Positions 33,860 through 42,283 of a stretch of DNA of 64,000 bases are shown in pieces. A program made the position numbers and the translations under genes. Under the pieces are notes generated by a model that did not search any database, had not been told where the DNA came from, and saw only the letters and a list, made by a program, of their open reading frames with translations. Position 1 is the first letter of the stretch, and each line of letters begins with the position of its first letter. The stretch comes from an uncultured Collinsella sp. (GTDB lineage Bacteria > Actinomycetota > Coriobacteriia > Coriobacteriales > Coriobacteriaceae), in the NCBI GenBank assembly GCA_958413765.1, contig CATYVH010000003.1, positions 1 through 64,000 of the forward strand. The letters are read 5' to 3'.

Positions 33860-34198
33860 CTATCGATCAGCAACCTCGTCCTCAAGCATTTCTTGAACGA
33901 GCATGCCGGTACGGACGCCCTCAAGATACCACTCACCACGTTCGGTGAGGCAAATGCCATTTGCAAGCTGACCGCCGTCGTCGCTATAACGCGAGACGAC
34001 ATCAATCATGCCTTCGGAATCCAAGCGATCGATTGCGGCGCGGGCACGATACGGCGAAACCCCCACGCGCTCGGCAAGCGTTTTGCGCGAGAAACCATAC
34101 GGCCCGCCATTGTCTTCGGTTTGCTGGTCGATCTCCATCAACACCAGCACCTCGACACGCTTCATATCGTTGACACTCGCACGACCCTTGCCCGCCAT
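33860..34198 (-). CDS. small winged-helix DNA-binding protein
   Basis: A 112-residue protein. Residues 17-85 look like a winged helix: MKRVEVLVLMEIDQQ, then RKTLAERVGVSPYRARAAIDRL as helix-turn-helix, then the wing DSEGMIDVVSRYSDDGGQLANGICLT. The C-terminus is an acidic helix (LVQEMLEDEVADR), possibly for dimer contact. The ATG at 34198 follows GAGGAGGC. No effector domain is present. The target is unknown; the neighbour downstream in the same direction is pyrG. Confidence 0.7.
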   Translation of the reverse strand: MAGKGRASVNDMKRVEVLVLMEIDQQTEDNGGPYGFSRKTLAERVGVSPYRARAAIDRLDSEGMIDVVSRYSDDGGQLANGICLTERGEWYLEGVRTGMLVQEMLEDEVADR

Positions 34199-34385
34199 AG
34201 CAGCCTCCTCAAACCGAGCACGAGCATCTAACGCGCCGTGCGCGACCGACACACCTCACGATGGCAGGTAATATCCATCATGCGGCATCCCGCTAAGGAT
34301 GAAACAGTTACGGTTATTGTATACCGCTCAAATTGTTTCTAGGCAGGTAAACAGCTATTTTTCGCCGAAATAGACGCTTTATTGA

Positions 34386-34420
34386 TCAAAAAGCCGTACC
34401 GGGCGCTAACCCGATACGGC
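34386..34420 (-). terminator. rho-independent terminator of the DUF1846 gene
   Basis: On the minus strand GCCGTATCGGG and CCCGGTACGGC pair with one bulge and are followed by TTTTTGATC. Confidence 0.85.
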
Positions 34421-34454
34421 CAAAATGCAATGCAATTACCGCGGTGCTTCAAAC

Positions 34455-35936
34455 TTAGCGATGGAAGAAACCACGGCGCTCAAACTTGGGCTCGCAGCAC
34501 ACGTTGATACCCAGTTTGCGCAGTACCGTCTCGTCCGTCGGCGAGATGATAACGCTAAAGAAAGCATCGCAACCGCGCAACTGCTCCAGGCCCGAAAGGA
34601 CGCGAGCGGCCGTCTCACTCGTGGCCGAGGTGATCGACAGCGCCATAAGCGTCTCGTCGGTGTGGAGGCGCGGGTTTTTGCTGCCCAGGAAATGCGTCTT
34701 GAGCTTGCTGATGGGCTCGATCGCTTCATCGCTAATGACCTCGAGCTCAAGGTCGACGCCCGAGACATGCTTGAGGGCGTTCATAATGAGCGAACTTGCG
34801 GCGCCCAGGCGCGTGGAGGTCTTACCGGTCACCACGGAGCCATCGGGCATGACCATGGCACCCACGGGACCGCCCGTCAGCTGCTCCCTGGTGAGGGCCG
34901 CCGAGCGCGCCGGTGAGTAGTTCTTATCGATGCCGGCTTTCTTCATAATAATCTTGAGACGGTCGACTTGCTCATCGCCCACGCCGGTACGGCGCACATT
35001 TTCGACCGCGGTAAAGTAGCGGCGGACGATCTCCATCTTGGAAGCGTCGCGGCAGGCATCGTCATCGGTGATGGCAAAGCCAACCATATTGACGCCCATG
35101 TCCGTAGGGCTCTGGTAGGGGCTCTTGCCCAGGATCTTTTCCATCAGGGCACGGACTACCGGGAAGGCCTCGACGTCGCGGTTGTAGTTGACCGTGGTCT
35201 TGTTGTAGGCCTCAAGGTGGAACGAATCGATGATATTGGCGTCGTCGAGGTCAGCCGTGGCGGCCTCGTAGGCAATATTGACCGGATGCGTCAGAGGAAG
35301 ATTCCAGACCGGGAAGGTCTCGAATTTGGCATAGCCGGCGGCGGTACCGTGCTTATGCTCGTGATACAGCTGCGAGAGGCAAGTGGCGAGCTTGCCCGAG
35401 CCAGGACCGGGCGCCGTCACGACGACGAGCGGACGGGTGGTCTCGACAAACTCGTTCTTGCCATAGCCGTCGTCGGACACGATCAGGTCGACGTCGTGCG
35501 GATAGCCCTCGATGGGATAGTGGAGCTTGGCGGGAATGCCGAGCGCGTTCAGGCGGTTGCGGAACACATCGGCAGCGGGCTGGCCGGCGTACTGGGTGAT
35601 GACCACGGCCGCGACAGCAAAGCCGTTGCCGCGGAACAGGTCAACCAGGCGCAGCACATCCTCGTCATAGGTAATGCCAAGGTCACCACGAGCCTTGTTC
35701 TTCTCGATGTGGTTCGCGTTAATGGCGATGATGACCTCGACGTCGTCGGCTATGCTCTTGAGCATGCGAAACTTGCTGTCCGGCTCAAAACCCGGCAGCA
35801 CGCGGCTCGCGTGATAGTCGTCAAACAGCTTGCCGCCAAACTCCAAATACAGCTTGCCGCCAAACTGCGAGATGCGCTCCTTAATATGAGCGGCCTGCAG
35901 CTCGATATACTTCGCGTTGTCGAAACCCTGGCGCAT
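34455..35936 (-). CDS. DUF1846 domain-containing protein
   Basis: A 493-residue protein of the DUF1846 family, recognisable by MRQGFDNAKYIELQAAHI at the start, LYLEFGGKLFDDYHASRVLPGF, VVVTAPGPGSGKLATCLSQLYHE (a P-loop-like GPGSGK) and DMGVNMVGF. Structures of family members show a Rossmann-like N-domain. The enzymatic role is not established. The ATG at 35936 follows GGGAG at good spacing; a start at 35960 is less likely. It is a single-gene transcript with its own terminator. Confidence 0.88.
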   Translation of the reverse strand: MRQGFDNAKYIELQAAHIKERISQFGGKLYLEFGGKLFDDYHASRVLPGFEPDSKFRMLKSIADDVEVIIAINANHIEKNKARGDLGITYDEDVLRLVDLFRGNGFAVAAVVITQYAGQPAADVFRNRLNALGIPAKLHYPIEGYPHDVDLIVSDDGYGKNEFVETTRPLVVVTAPGPGSGKLATCLSQLYHEHKHGTAAGYAKFETFPVWNLPLTHPVNIAYEAATADLDDANIIDSFHLEAYNKTTVNYNRDVEAFPVVRALMEKILGKSPYQSPTDMGVNMVGFAITDDDACRDASKMEIVRRYFTAVENVRRTGVGDEQVDRLKIIMKKAGIDKNYSPARSAALTREQLTGGPVGAMVMPDGSVVTGKTSTRLGAASSLIMNALKHVSGVDLELEVISDEAIEPISKLKTHFLGSKNPRLHTDETLMALSITSATSETAARVLSGLEQLRGCDAFFSVIISPTDETVLRKLGINVCCEPKFERRGFFHR

Positions 35937-36059
35937 ATATGGCTCCCGTCCCGTTTCCATTTAATGTCTTAGGCGATTATAACGGAGCCTGCCCTCCCCG
36001 ATGCCCAGGCCATCAACAGGCACCAACCAAACACGCCCACCGCAACCGCCAGCAGCCCG

Positions 36060-36139
36060 GGTAGCTAATTTGGGACGGGGCTATTTTGACTGCCCATGAA
36101 CGAGCGGCAGCCAAAAAGCCCCACCCCAAATTAGCTACC
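36060..36139. repeat. long imperfect palindrome with TGGGACGGGG
   Basis: Two arms of about 34 nt (36060-36094 and 36106-36139) pair with four or five mismatches around an 11-nt loop. The outer ends are GGTAGCTAATTTGGG and its complement. It is the first of a run of hairpins in the gene-free stretch 35937-36467 between DUF1846 and the YfcC gene. It shares its core with the palindrome at 30978-31044. Confidence 0.8.
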
Positions 36140-36187
36140 TTTGTACCAACAAGGGAAACGTCGCAGGTGGAGCATAAGTCAGCGAAC

Positions 36188-36284
36188 GGACACCAGAGCG
36201 AACAAATTGGCATGAAAAGAGGCCGGCATAGACCTTTTGGTCATGCCGGCCTCTTTGAATGACAAGTTGTCGCTCTGGTGTCCG
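36188..36284. repeat. 97-nt near-continuous hairpin
   Basis: Arms of about 47 nt at 36188-36234 and 36238-36284 start and end with CGGACACCAGAGCGA and its complement. The central AAAGAGGCCGGCAT stem closes on a loop of about 4 T. A few mismatches lie in the middle. No open frame crosses it. It could be a structured RNA end, a recombination site or a small non-autonomous element. Confidence 0.85.
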
Positions 36285-36298
36285 TGCAGCGTCGACCG

Positions 36299-36326
36299 GT
36301 TCCGCGGTTTGGTAAAACCGCGGAAC
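36299..36326. repeat. hairpin GTTCCGCGGTTT
   Basis: A perfect 12-bp stem (36299-36310 with 36315-36326) and a 4-nt loop. It is the third hairpin of the cluster and is followed by a shorter CCTCCCG/CGGGAGG stem at 36339-36361. Confidence 0.75.
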
Positions 36327-36381
36327 AAAGAAGCGCCCCCTCCCGCGCACGGAACGGGAGGAGGCTAAAGGTAGGAGTCTA

Positions 36382-36402
36382 CCGGTGGGGTTACCCCACC
36401 GG
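36382..36402 (-). terminator. hairpin CCGGTGGGG-TTA-CCCCACCGG after the YfcC gene
   Basis: A perfect 9-bp GC stem with a 3-nt loop, 66 nt after the carrier-gene stop codon. A GATCCT...AGGATC stem lies between it and the stop. It probably marks the 3' end of the arginine-catabolism transcript, although no T run follows at once. Confidence 0.55.
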
Positions 36403-36467
36403 ACAGACGATGACCAGGTGATCCTTTACAGGATCGTCATGGTTTCCGTGGGGTACCCAAGGGGTAC

Positions 36468-37946
36468 TTAGAGCATCACGCAAGCGACGGTCAGGATGAT
36501 GGCGCAGACGACGGAGAGAGCGACGATGAGCTTAAGAGCAAACTTGAGCCAGGTCGTCCACTCGATCTTGGCCAGAGCAAGACCGCCCATGATGGCGCCG
36601 GAGGTCGGGGTGAACAGGTTCACGACACCGATGGCGGCGGAGAAGATCATGACCATGACCTCGGGCGAGAAGCCGAGCTTAACAGCCAGCGGTCCCATGA
36701 TGGGCATGGAGACAGTAGCCATACCGGAGGTCGAGGGGATCAGGAAGGACAGGCCGAAGTAGACCAGGAAGCTCATGGGAGCGAAGATCACGCCGGACAG
36801 GCCAGCCAGAGCATTGGCGGCAGCGTCGAGGACGTAGACGTCGAGGCCGGTGCTAGCCATGAGGACGGAGATACCACGGGCGAGGGCGATGACGAGGACA
36901 ACGGACATCATGTCGGCAGCGCCGGTGATGAAGGTGTTGACGATCTGCTTCTCGGACAGGCCGCCGATAATACCGATCAGGACAGCCATGAGGAAGAACC
37001 AGGTGGAAGCCTCGTCGAAGTACCACTGACCAATGGGCAGGCCGGTGATCAGGGCAGACCAGCCCTGAACGATGGCGTTACCGTCGGCGTCATAGACAGC
37101 GCCAGCATCGAAGAAGTTGGCGACGCCCTCGTTAAGGTCGGCCAGCGGGATGAAGCCGACGATCATGACGACGAAGGTGAAGGCAAAGGCGATCAGAACA
37201 CCCTTCTGACGACCGGTGAGCTTGACCTCCTTGTGAACCTCGGAAGCAGCCTTGCCGTGAGCCTCTTCGGCGTCCTTGAGCTCCTGCATCGAAAGGATGG
37301 TGGAACCCTTGTCAGCCTTGACCTTCTTGGCATAGCTCATGACGAAGAGGATGGACATAACAGTGGTAACAATCCACAGGACGGCACCGAGGCCGATGAT
37401 GATGGACTGGTTGACCTCAATGCCAACGCCAGTCAGAGCGTCAACGGCAGCACCGACGGCAAACGGGTTAACCGTGGAGCCGAGGCAGCCGCAGCCAGCG
37501 CCGAGCAGGACGGTGGCAGCGCCGACCATGGGGTCGAAGCCAGCAGCCATCATGGTGGCGGCGAGCAGGGCGTAGAAGGGAACGGTCTCCTCGCACATAC
37601 CATAGGTGGTACCACCGAGGGAGAAGATGAACATCAGCACGGGAATGAGCATGATCTCATTGCCCTTAAGCTTCTGCACCAGAACAGCAATGCCGTTGTC
37701 CAGGGCGCCGGTCTCGGTCATCATGCCGAGGAAGCCGCCGAGGATCATAACGAAGAGGCAGACGGGCAGAGCGTCAGCGAAGCCCTTGACCGGGGCGGTG
37801 CAGAAATCGCTCAAGCGGGCAGCGGTAACCGCGCCACCGGACGTACCGGAGACGATAACGGTAACAACCGCGACGATTGCCAGCAGAGCAAGAAGAATGG
37901 TGAACGATGAAGGCATACCGCGCTTTTTCTTAGCGGTCTCAGTCAT
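36468..37946 (-). CDS. YfcC-family carrier, probable arginine/ornithine exchanger
   Basis: A 492-residue membrane protein with about twelve hydrophobic segments. It belongs to the YfcC/C4-dicarboxylate anaerobic carrier superfamily (DcuC/ArcD-like), recognisable by FSLGGTTYGMCEETVPFYAL, GAGCGCLGSTVNPFA, FLIPSTSGMATVSMPIMGPLA (key residues PSTSGMA) and NLFTPTSGAIMGGLALA. Members of this group in arginine deiminase clusters exchange arginine for ornithine; the place directly after argF and arcA makes that the best guess here, but substrate is inferred. The ATG at 37946 has GGGGGG about 9 nt upstream; an earlier ATG at 37955 has no room for a ribosome site. Confidence 0.8.
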   Translation of the reverse strand: MTETAKKKRGMPSSFTILLALLAIVAVVTVIVSGTSGGAVTAARLSDFCTAPVKGFADALPVCLFVMILGGFLGMMTETGALDNGIAVLVQKLKGNEIMLIPVLMFIFSLGGTTYGMCEETVPFYALLAATMMAAGFDPMVGAATVLLGAGCGCLGSTVNPFAVGAAVDALTGVGIEVNQSIIIGLGAVLWIVTTVMSILFVMSYAKKVKADKGSTILSMQELKDAEEAHGKAASEVHKEVKLTGRQKGVLIAFAFTFVVMIVGFIPLADLNEGVANFFDAGAVYDADGNAIVQGWSALITGLPIGQWYFDEASTWFFLMAVLIGIIGGLSEKQIVNTFITGAADMMSVVLVIALARGISVLMASTGLDVYVLDAAANALAGLSGVIFAPMSFLVYFGLSFLIPSTSGMATVSMPIMGPLAVKLGFSPEVMVMIFSAAIGVVNLFTPTSGAIMGGLALAKIEWTTWLKFALKLIVALSVVCAIILTVACVML

Positions 37947-38046
37947 AGTTCTCATCCCCCCTTCATAAATCATTTACTGATCTCGCCCGAAGCGGCTCTT
38001 CCGTGCCGTGCATGTCGCTCGGTGCGAGATTTTTACCAGACAAAAG

Positions 38047-38078
38047 CGCTCGGGGTGCGCAGCAATGCACCCCGAGCG
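38047..38078 (-). terminator. terminator-like hairpin after ornithine carbamoyltransferase
   Basis: CGCTCGGGGTGC and GCACCCCGAGCG form a perfect 12-bp stem with an 8-nt loop, followed on the minus strand by CTTTTGTC. It would lower expression of the downstream carrier relative to argF. Confidence 0.75.
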
Positions 38079-38093
38079 AGATGCTAGATGCTC

Positions 38094-39089
38094 TTACTTG
38101 AGCGTAGCGTACATGACAGCCTTGATGGTGTGCATGCGGTTCTCGGCCTCGTCGAAGACCTTGGAAGCGGGGCTCTCGAAGACCTCGTCGGTGACCTCCT
38201 GCTCGGTGATGCCGAACTGCTCGCACTTCTCGGCGCCAATCGTGGTGTTGGTGTCGTGGAAGCTGGGCAGGCAGTGCAGGAAGATGGCACCCGGGTTGGC
38301 CATAGCCATGACCTCGGAGGTAACGCGATACGGAGTGAGCTGAGCGATGCGCTCGGCCCAGACCTCGTCGGGCTCGCCCATGGAGACCCACACGTCGGTG
38401 TAGAGAACGTCGGCACCGGTGACGCCGTCCTTGACGTCGGTGGTCAGCTTGATGGTGCAGCCGTTAGCCTCAGCGATGGGCTTGCAGGCCTCGATGACGT
38501 CGTCAGCGGGCATGCACTCCTCGGGGCCGCAGGCCACGAAGTTCATGCCGAGCTTGGAGCAGACGACCATGAGGGAGCGAGCGACGTTGTTCTTGCAGTC
38601 GCCCATGAAGACGAGGGTCTTGCCCTTGATGTCGTAGTTGAAGTTCTCCTGGACGGTCAGGATGTCGGCGAGCATCTGGGTGGGATGCCACTCGGTGGTC
38701 AGGCCGTTCCACACGGGCACGCCGGACTTAGCAGCGAGCTCCTCGACGTCGTCCTGGGCAAAGCCACGGAACTCGATGCCGTCATACATGCGGCCGAGAA
38801 CGCGGGCGGTGTCCTCGATGGACTCCTTCTTGCCCATCTGGGACGAACCGGGATCGAGGTAGGTGACGCCCATGCCAAGATCCATGCCGCCGACCTCGAA
38901 GGCGCAGCGGGTACGAGTGGAGGTCTTCTGGAAGAGCAGAACGATGTTCTTGCCCTCGAGATAACGGTGCGGAACGCCAGCGCGCTTCATGTCCTTGAAG
39001 TTCTTGGAGAGCTTGAGCAGGTACTCGATCTCCTCGGTGGTGAGGTCGAGGAGCTTGAGGAAGCTACGGCCGGAGAGGTTAACACCCAT
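38094..39089 (-). CDS. arcB: ornithine carbamoyltransferase (catabolic context)
   Basis: A 331-residue transcarbamoylase. The carbamoyl-phosphate motif is in FQKTSTRTRCAFEV, followed by WHPTQMLAD, FMGDCKNNVARS, the ornithine-site VSMGEPDEVW (family SMG loop) and the catalytic HCLPSFHD. Next to arginine deiminase and a basic amino-acid carrier it most likely works in the catabolic direction, turning citrulline plus phosphate into ornithine and carbamoyl phosphate. No carbamate kinase gene is present in the window, so the ATP-forming step must be encoded elsewhere. GAAAGGA precedes the ATG. Confidence 0.93.
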   Translation of the reverse strand: MGVNLSGRSFLKLLDLTTEEIEYLLKLSKNFKDMKRAGVPHRYLEGKNIVLLFQKTSTRTRCAFEVGGMDLGMGVTYLDPGSSQMGKKESIEDTARVLGRMYDGIEFRGFAQDDVEELAAKSGVPVWNGLTTEWHPTQMLADILTVQENFNYDIKGKTLVFMGDCKNNVARSLMVVCSKLGMNFVACGPEECMPADDVIEACKPIAEANGCTIKLTTDVKDGVTGADVLYTDVWVSMGEPDEVWAERIAQLTPYRVTSEVMAMANPGAIFLHCLPSFHDTNTTIGAEKCEQFGITEQEVTDEVFESPASKVFDEAENRMHTIKAVMYATLK

Positions 39090-39153
39090 GGTTCAAATCC
39101 TTTCGAAAAAATGAATTACGTAAATAGTAGCGGTGCCCGTTTGACGGGCGAAA

Positions 39154-39182
39154 CCGGTGCGGTTGTAGGGGGACCGCACCGG
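39154..39182 (-). terminator. intercistronic hairpin between arcA and arcB
   Basis: CCGGTGCGGT pairs with ACCGCACCGG across 9 nt, and a smaller GCCCG/CGGGC stem adjoins at 39135-39149. There is no T run. It is outside the duplicated block, so the second arcA lacks it. It may set relative expression or protect the arcA message. Confidence 0.55.
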
Positions 39183-39193
39183 AAACGGAAAGA

Positions 39194-40531
39194 CTTAGAG
39201 GTCCTCGCGCCAGAAGGGCATGCTCATGCAGCGCGGGCCGCCGCGGCCGCGGGAGAGCTCGGCGGAGGGCACGACGAGAAGGTCCAGGCCCTCCTTGTAC
39301 AGCACGTCGTTGGTGACGGTGTTGCGCGCGTAGACGCAGATCTTGCCGGGCTCGACGCACAGGGTGTTGGAGCCGTCGTTCCACTGCTCGCGGGAGGCCG
39401 CGATCGGGTCGCCGCCGCCGCAGGGGATCAGCTTGACCTGGTCGACGCCGGTGGCGTCCTCCAGGACGTGCTCGAGGGTGTCCTCGATCAGGCGGATGTT
39501 CACGTCGCCCGGGTTCTTGCCGGCGGTCAGCTCGTAGACGCGCAGGGTGCCCATGATGGCGGGGTGGATCGTGAACTTATCGACGTCGATCTGGGTGAAG
39601 ACCGTGTCGAGGTGCATGAAGGCGCGCGAGACGGGGATGTCGAAGGCCAGGATGCGCTCGACCTTGGAGTCGGAGTTCCAGAAGATGTTCTGGGCCATGA
39701 CGTCGATAGCGGCGGCCTGGGTGCGCTGGGAGATGCCGACGGCGAGGGTCTTCTCGTTGATGTTCAGCACGTCGCCGCCCTCGGTGTGGAACTGGCAGTC
39801 GCGGCGGAAGTACAGGGAGACGTCCTTGTAGTCGGGGTGGTACTTGAAGACGTACTTGCCGTACAGGGTCTCGCGGTTGCGGGTGACCGAGTACATGCGG
39901 TTGAGGTTGACGCCCTCGCCGACGACCGCGAACGGGTCGCGGGTGAAGTAGAGGTTGGGCATCGGGTCGATGATCAGGTCGGACTCGGACTCGGAGTTGA
40001 CCAGGGAGTCGAGGGTCGTGGACGCCGTGAGGGGCATGTCGATCTCGGCCTTGGTCATGCCGGCCATGGTCTTCTTGACGAACTCGAGGTTGTCCTCGAT
40101 GGAGTCCAGCTTCTCGCGGACGATCTGCGGCATGTGCTGGCCGCGGATGCCTGCCTCGGCGATGTACTGGTCGGTGAACTCGGCGCGGGCGCCGGGGACC
40201 TGGTCGAACACCTCTGCGACGAGGTTCTCGAGGTAGAGCACCTCCACGCCCTGGTCCCTCAGGATCTGGGCGAAGGTGTCGTGCTCCTGCTGCGCGACCT
40301 CAAGGAACGGGACGTCGTCGAACAGGAGTCGCTCGAGCTCGTCGGGCGGCAGGTTGAGGAGCTCGTCGCCGGGACGGTGCAGGCAGACCTTCCTGAGCTT
40401 GCCGATCTCGGAAGGCACGTGCAGACCTTTCGTCATGGCCTCCTACCTTTCTTTCGGGCCCTTGTCAGGGCCGATTCGTTAGCGCCCCTCCGTGTGAGGC
40501 GTTATTGCTGACGACATATTTATATCCAAAA
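39194..40531. repeat. arcA block copy 1 (about 1.34 kb, apparently identical)
   Basis: This segment appears identical, base for base, to 42284-43621 (constant offset 3,090). It spans the whole arcA coding region from its stop codon to 95 nt upstream of the start, including the probable -10 box. Both edges are sharp: identity stops at the base before the stop codon and just after TATATCCAAAA. Direct orientation allows deletion of the intervening DNA by recombination. Confidence 0.92.
39195..40436 (-). CDS. arcA: arginine deiminase, copy 1
   Basis: A 413-residue arginine deiminase, converting arginine to citrulline and ammonia. Active-site blocks are present: LYFTRDPFAV, the catalytic His/Glu in CQFHTEGGDVLNINE, MHLDTVFTQIDVD and the nucleophile Cys in GRGGPRCMSMPF near the C-terminus. 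The length is normal. AGGAGG precedes the ATG. It is followed by ornithine carbamoyltransferase and the YfcC carrier, forming the deiminase pathway. Its protein is identical to the copy at 42285-43526. Confidence 0.96.
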   Translation of the reverse strand: MTKGLHVPSEIGKLRKVCLHRPGDELLNLPPDELERLLFDDVPFLEVAQQEHDTFAQILRDQGVEVLYLENLVAEVFDQVPGARAEFTDQYIAEAGIRGQHMPQIVREKLDSIEDNLEFVKKTMAGMTKAEIDMPLTASTTLDSLVNSESESDLIIDPMPNLYFTRDPFAVVGEGVNLNRMYSVTRNRETLYGKYVFKYHPDYKDVSLYFRRDCQFHTEGGDVLNINEKTLAVGISQRTQAAAIDVMAQNIFWNSDSKVERILAFDIPVSRAFMHLDTVFTQIDVDKFTIHPAIMGTLRVYELTAGKNPGDVNIRLIEDTLEHVLEDATGVDQVKLIPCGGGDPIAASREQWNDGSNTLCVEPGKICVYARNTVTNDVLYKEGLDLLVVPSAELSRGRGGPRCMSMPFWREDL

Positions 40532-40584
40532 TCAGTCCATACTTCCACCTCGCCCCCGAACGGTTTTATATGAGGGGTGAACGG
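40519..40584 (-). promoter_or_regulatory. arcA copy 1 promoter with CCGTTC-N15-CCGTTC boxes
   Basis: On the minus strand a TATAAA -10-like box (40519-40524) lacks a good -35. CCGTTC boxes at 40558-40563 and 40579-40584 are 21 bp apart, two helical turns. The same boxes with the same spacing precede arcA copy 2 although the DNA around them has diverged, and GGGGGCGAGGTGGAA next to the inner box is also kept. This looks like an activator site. Confidence 0.6.
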
Positions 40585-40618
40585 CATACACATATACTTC
40601 ACGCATGGCACACTTTGA

Positions 40619-40690
40619 TTTAATAAAGTTTATTTACGTGCTAAAACGCGTTTTCAATCCAAATAGCAAATGGAACTTAACTTTATTAAA
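40619..40690. repeat. 12-bp inverted repeat TTTAATAAAGTT
   Basis: TTTAATAAAGTT (40619-40630) and its exact complement (40679-40690) flank a 48-nt AT-rich segment in the gene-free region upstream of arcA copy 1 (40437-41010). It may be an operator pair or a loop-forming element. Confidence 0.55.
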
Positions 40691-40720
40691 CCACCCTCAA
40701 ATTGCATATTTCTAATATAG

Positions 40721-40798
40721 CTATGAATAGAATCAGCGATTCATGCCGCGTCCCAACCATTTTCATTTTTATTCAGAAAAAAGTTTGTCCTATTCATT
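40721..40798. promoter_or_regulatory. cluster of ARG-box-like ATTCA motifs
   Basis: TATGAATAG (40722-40730), GATTCATG, TTTTTATTCAG and CTATTCATT lie within about 75 bp. They resemble half sites of the ArgR operator (TGAAT/ATTCA with AT-rich flanks), and the first two form ATGAAT-N10-ATTCAT. Similar TTATTCA words occur upstream of arcA copy 2 (43780-43900). ArgR control of arginine catabolism is known in several bacteria; here it is inferred from motif only. Confidence 0.4.
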
Positions 40799-40921
40799 TC
40801 TGATAAACAAATTATCGTTTACCAGACGCTTGATACCGTTCACCGGAAGCTCAGTATAAGGCCCAGCGGATACCGGCTCGCTTTACGGCCCCATTTGTAA
40901 CAACTTGACTTCTCGGTATAG

Positions 40922-40964
40922 AAAAACGAACCCGCTTCCCCTAGGGAAACGGGTCCGTTTTCGA
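40922..40964 (-). terminator. rho-independent terminator of the aminotransferase
   Basis: An AAAACG(G/A)ACCCG stem pairs almost perfectly around CCCTAGGG, with A and T runs on either side, so it can act on both strands. It lies 46 nt after the aminotransferase stop and shields the arcA copy 1 promoter. Confidence 0.85.
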
Positions 40965-41010
40965 TTATCTTCGGCCAATTTGGATAAGGCCCTCGAAGAT
41001 CGTCGGAACC

Positions 41011-42135
41011 CTAGCGATCGAACTCCGCCAGTGCCTCGCCCAAAAGCCTCAGGCCCTCGCGAAGAACGTCTTCGCTCGCGCAGTAGCCCAGGCGTGCGCC
41101 GCAGGGAAGCTCAAAGCGGCTACCGGGGGCCAGCAGCACTCCCCTCTCGGCCAACAGGCGCTTACAGAATTCCTCGTCATCCTCGGGAATATCCAGCTGG
41201 ATAAACGAGGTGGATATTCCCTGCGGGGCCGTCCAGGAAACGCGATGCTGCGTATCGATCCAAGCCTGCGCGATATCGCGGTTGCCAAACACGATCTTGC
41301 GATTGCGCTCGAGAATCTTGTCCTTGTGCTCGAGCACGTATGTCGCCAGGGCATCGTTGAACACGCCGCCGCAGATCATGGTGTAGTCGCGGTAGGTGCG
41401 GATGCGGTTGGACACCTCTTCGTCGGCCACGACCCAGCCCACGCGGGCCGCAGGCGTCGAATAGGTCTTGGACACCGAGTTGGTGACAATGGCCTTCTCG
41501 TACATGTCGGCCATCGACATAAAGGCCTTGGTGTTCTCAAGCGGCAGGTACACCTCGTCGCACAGCACATAGGCGCCAGCCGAACGGGCGATCTCGGCAA
41601 TCTGGCCGAGCATATCGGCATCGAGCACCGTACCGATGGGGTTCGATGCGTTGTTGATGCAGATGAGCTTGGTATTGGGACGCACCAAGCGCTTAAGCTC
41701 CTCGATATCGGGCCTCCAGCCAAGCTCCTCGCGAAGCTCCCAATACTCGACCTCGGCACCGAGCGTACGCGGAATCTCGTAGAGCGGCGCGTAGGTGGGC
41801 CACTCGGCGATGACATGGTCGCCGGGCTCGACCACGGCCATGATGGCGTTGAGGTTAGCGCCCGTGCAGCCATTGGTCTGCAGAATGTGATCGGGATTGA
41901 CCTCGCGACGATACAGCTTGGCAACCTCGGCCTTAAACTCCGGAGAGCCCTCGATCCAGCCGTAGTTCATCTTCTCGCGGTCCAGGCGCTCGTAGAACGT
42001 GGCACCGTCCTGCTCATCGAGCGCGCGCAGCTCGCCCATGGTGAGCGACGAGATCGTCGACTGGGCGATGTCCCACGTGGCGCTCTTCTCCCAAACGTTG
42101 AGCCATTCCTCAACGCCAATCGTCTTAATGTCCAT
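41011..42135 (-). CDS. PLP-dependent aminotransferase, class I/II
   Basis: A 374-residue fold-type I aminotransferase. LQTNGCTGANLNAIMAVVEPGD is the cofactor-phosphate region, ICINNASNPIGTVLD holds the N-x-P loop, VLCDEVYLPL the pyridine-binding Asp, and SVSKTYSTPAARVGW the Schiff-base lysine. The C-terminal Arg that binds the carboxylate is likely in PGSRFELPCGARLGYC. Substrate is not evident; similar proteins include alanine and aromatic aminotransferases. It lies between the two identical arcA copies, so a link to arginine breakdown is possible but unproven. The ATG at 42135 follows AAGGAG. Confidence 0.85.
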   Translation of the reverse strand: MDIKTIGVEEWLNVWEKSATWDIAQSTISSLTMGELRALDEQDGATFYERLDREKMNYGWIEGSPEFKAEVAKLYRREVNPDHILQTNGCTGANLNAIMAVVEPGDHVIAEWPTYAPLYEIPRTLGAEVEYWELREELGWRPDIEELKRLVRPNTKLICINNASNPIGTVLDADMLGQIAEIARSAGAYVLCDEVYLPLENTKAFMSMADMYEKAIVTNSVSKTYSTPAARVGWVVADEEVSNRIRTYRDYTMICGGVFNDALATYVLEHKDKILERNRKIVFGNRDIAQAWIDTQHRVSWTAPQGISTSFIQLDIPEDDEEFCKRLLAERGVLLAPGSRFELPCGARLGYCASEDVLREGLRLLGEALAEFDR

Positions 42136-42191
42136 GGCCAAGCTCCTTACAAAAGCAGTCATCCAACCGTGTTGACGTTCCTCATACAAGA

Positions 42192-42223
42192 TTGGGGCGG
42201 CGCGAAAACCCGCACCGCCCCAA
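42192..42223 (-). terminator. terminator-like hairpin after arcA copy 2
   Basis: TTGGGGCGG and CCGCCCCAA form a perfect 9-bp stem around a 14-nt loop, between arcA copy 2 and the aminotransferase start. The following T run is weak (TCTTG). Confidence 0.6.
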
Positions 42224-42283
42224 TGGGAGACATCTAATGGCAGCTAGATGTATGTATTAAGACCTGTACGGGTCCTTGAAGAC

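Noticed and set aside
36013..36350. Short open frames in the hairpin cluster
   Set aside because: They are produced by reading through palindromes; no start signals or domains.
38088..40511. 807-codon open frame on the plus strand opposite arcB and arcA, repeated opposite arcA copy 2 (42276-43601)
   Set aside because: It mirrors strongly biased codons of the true minus-strand genes, has Val/Gly/Asp/Leu-rich low-complexity translation, no ribosome site and no recognisable domain.
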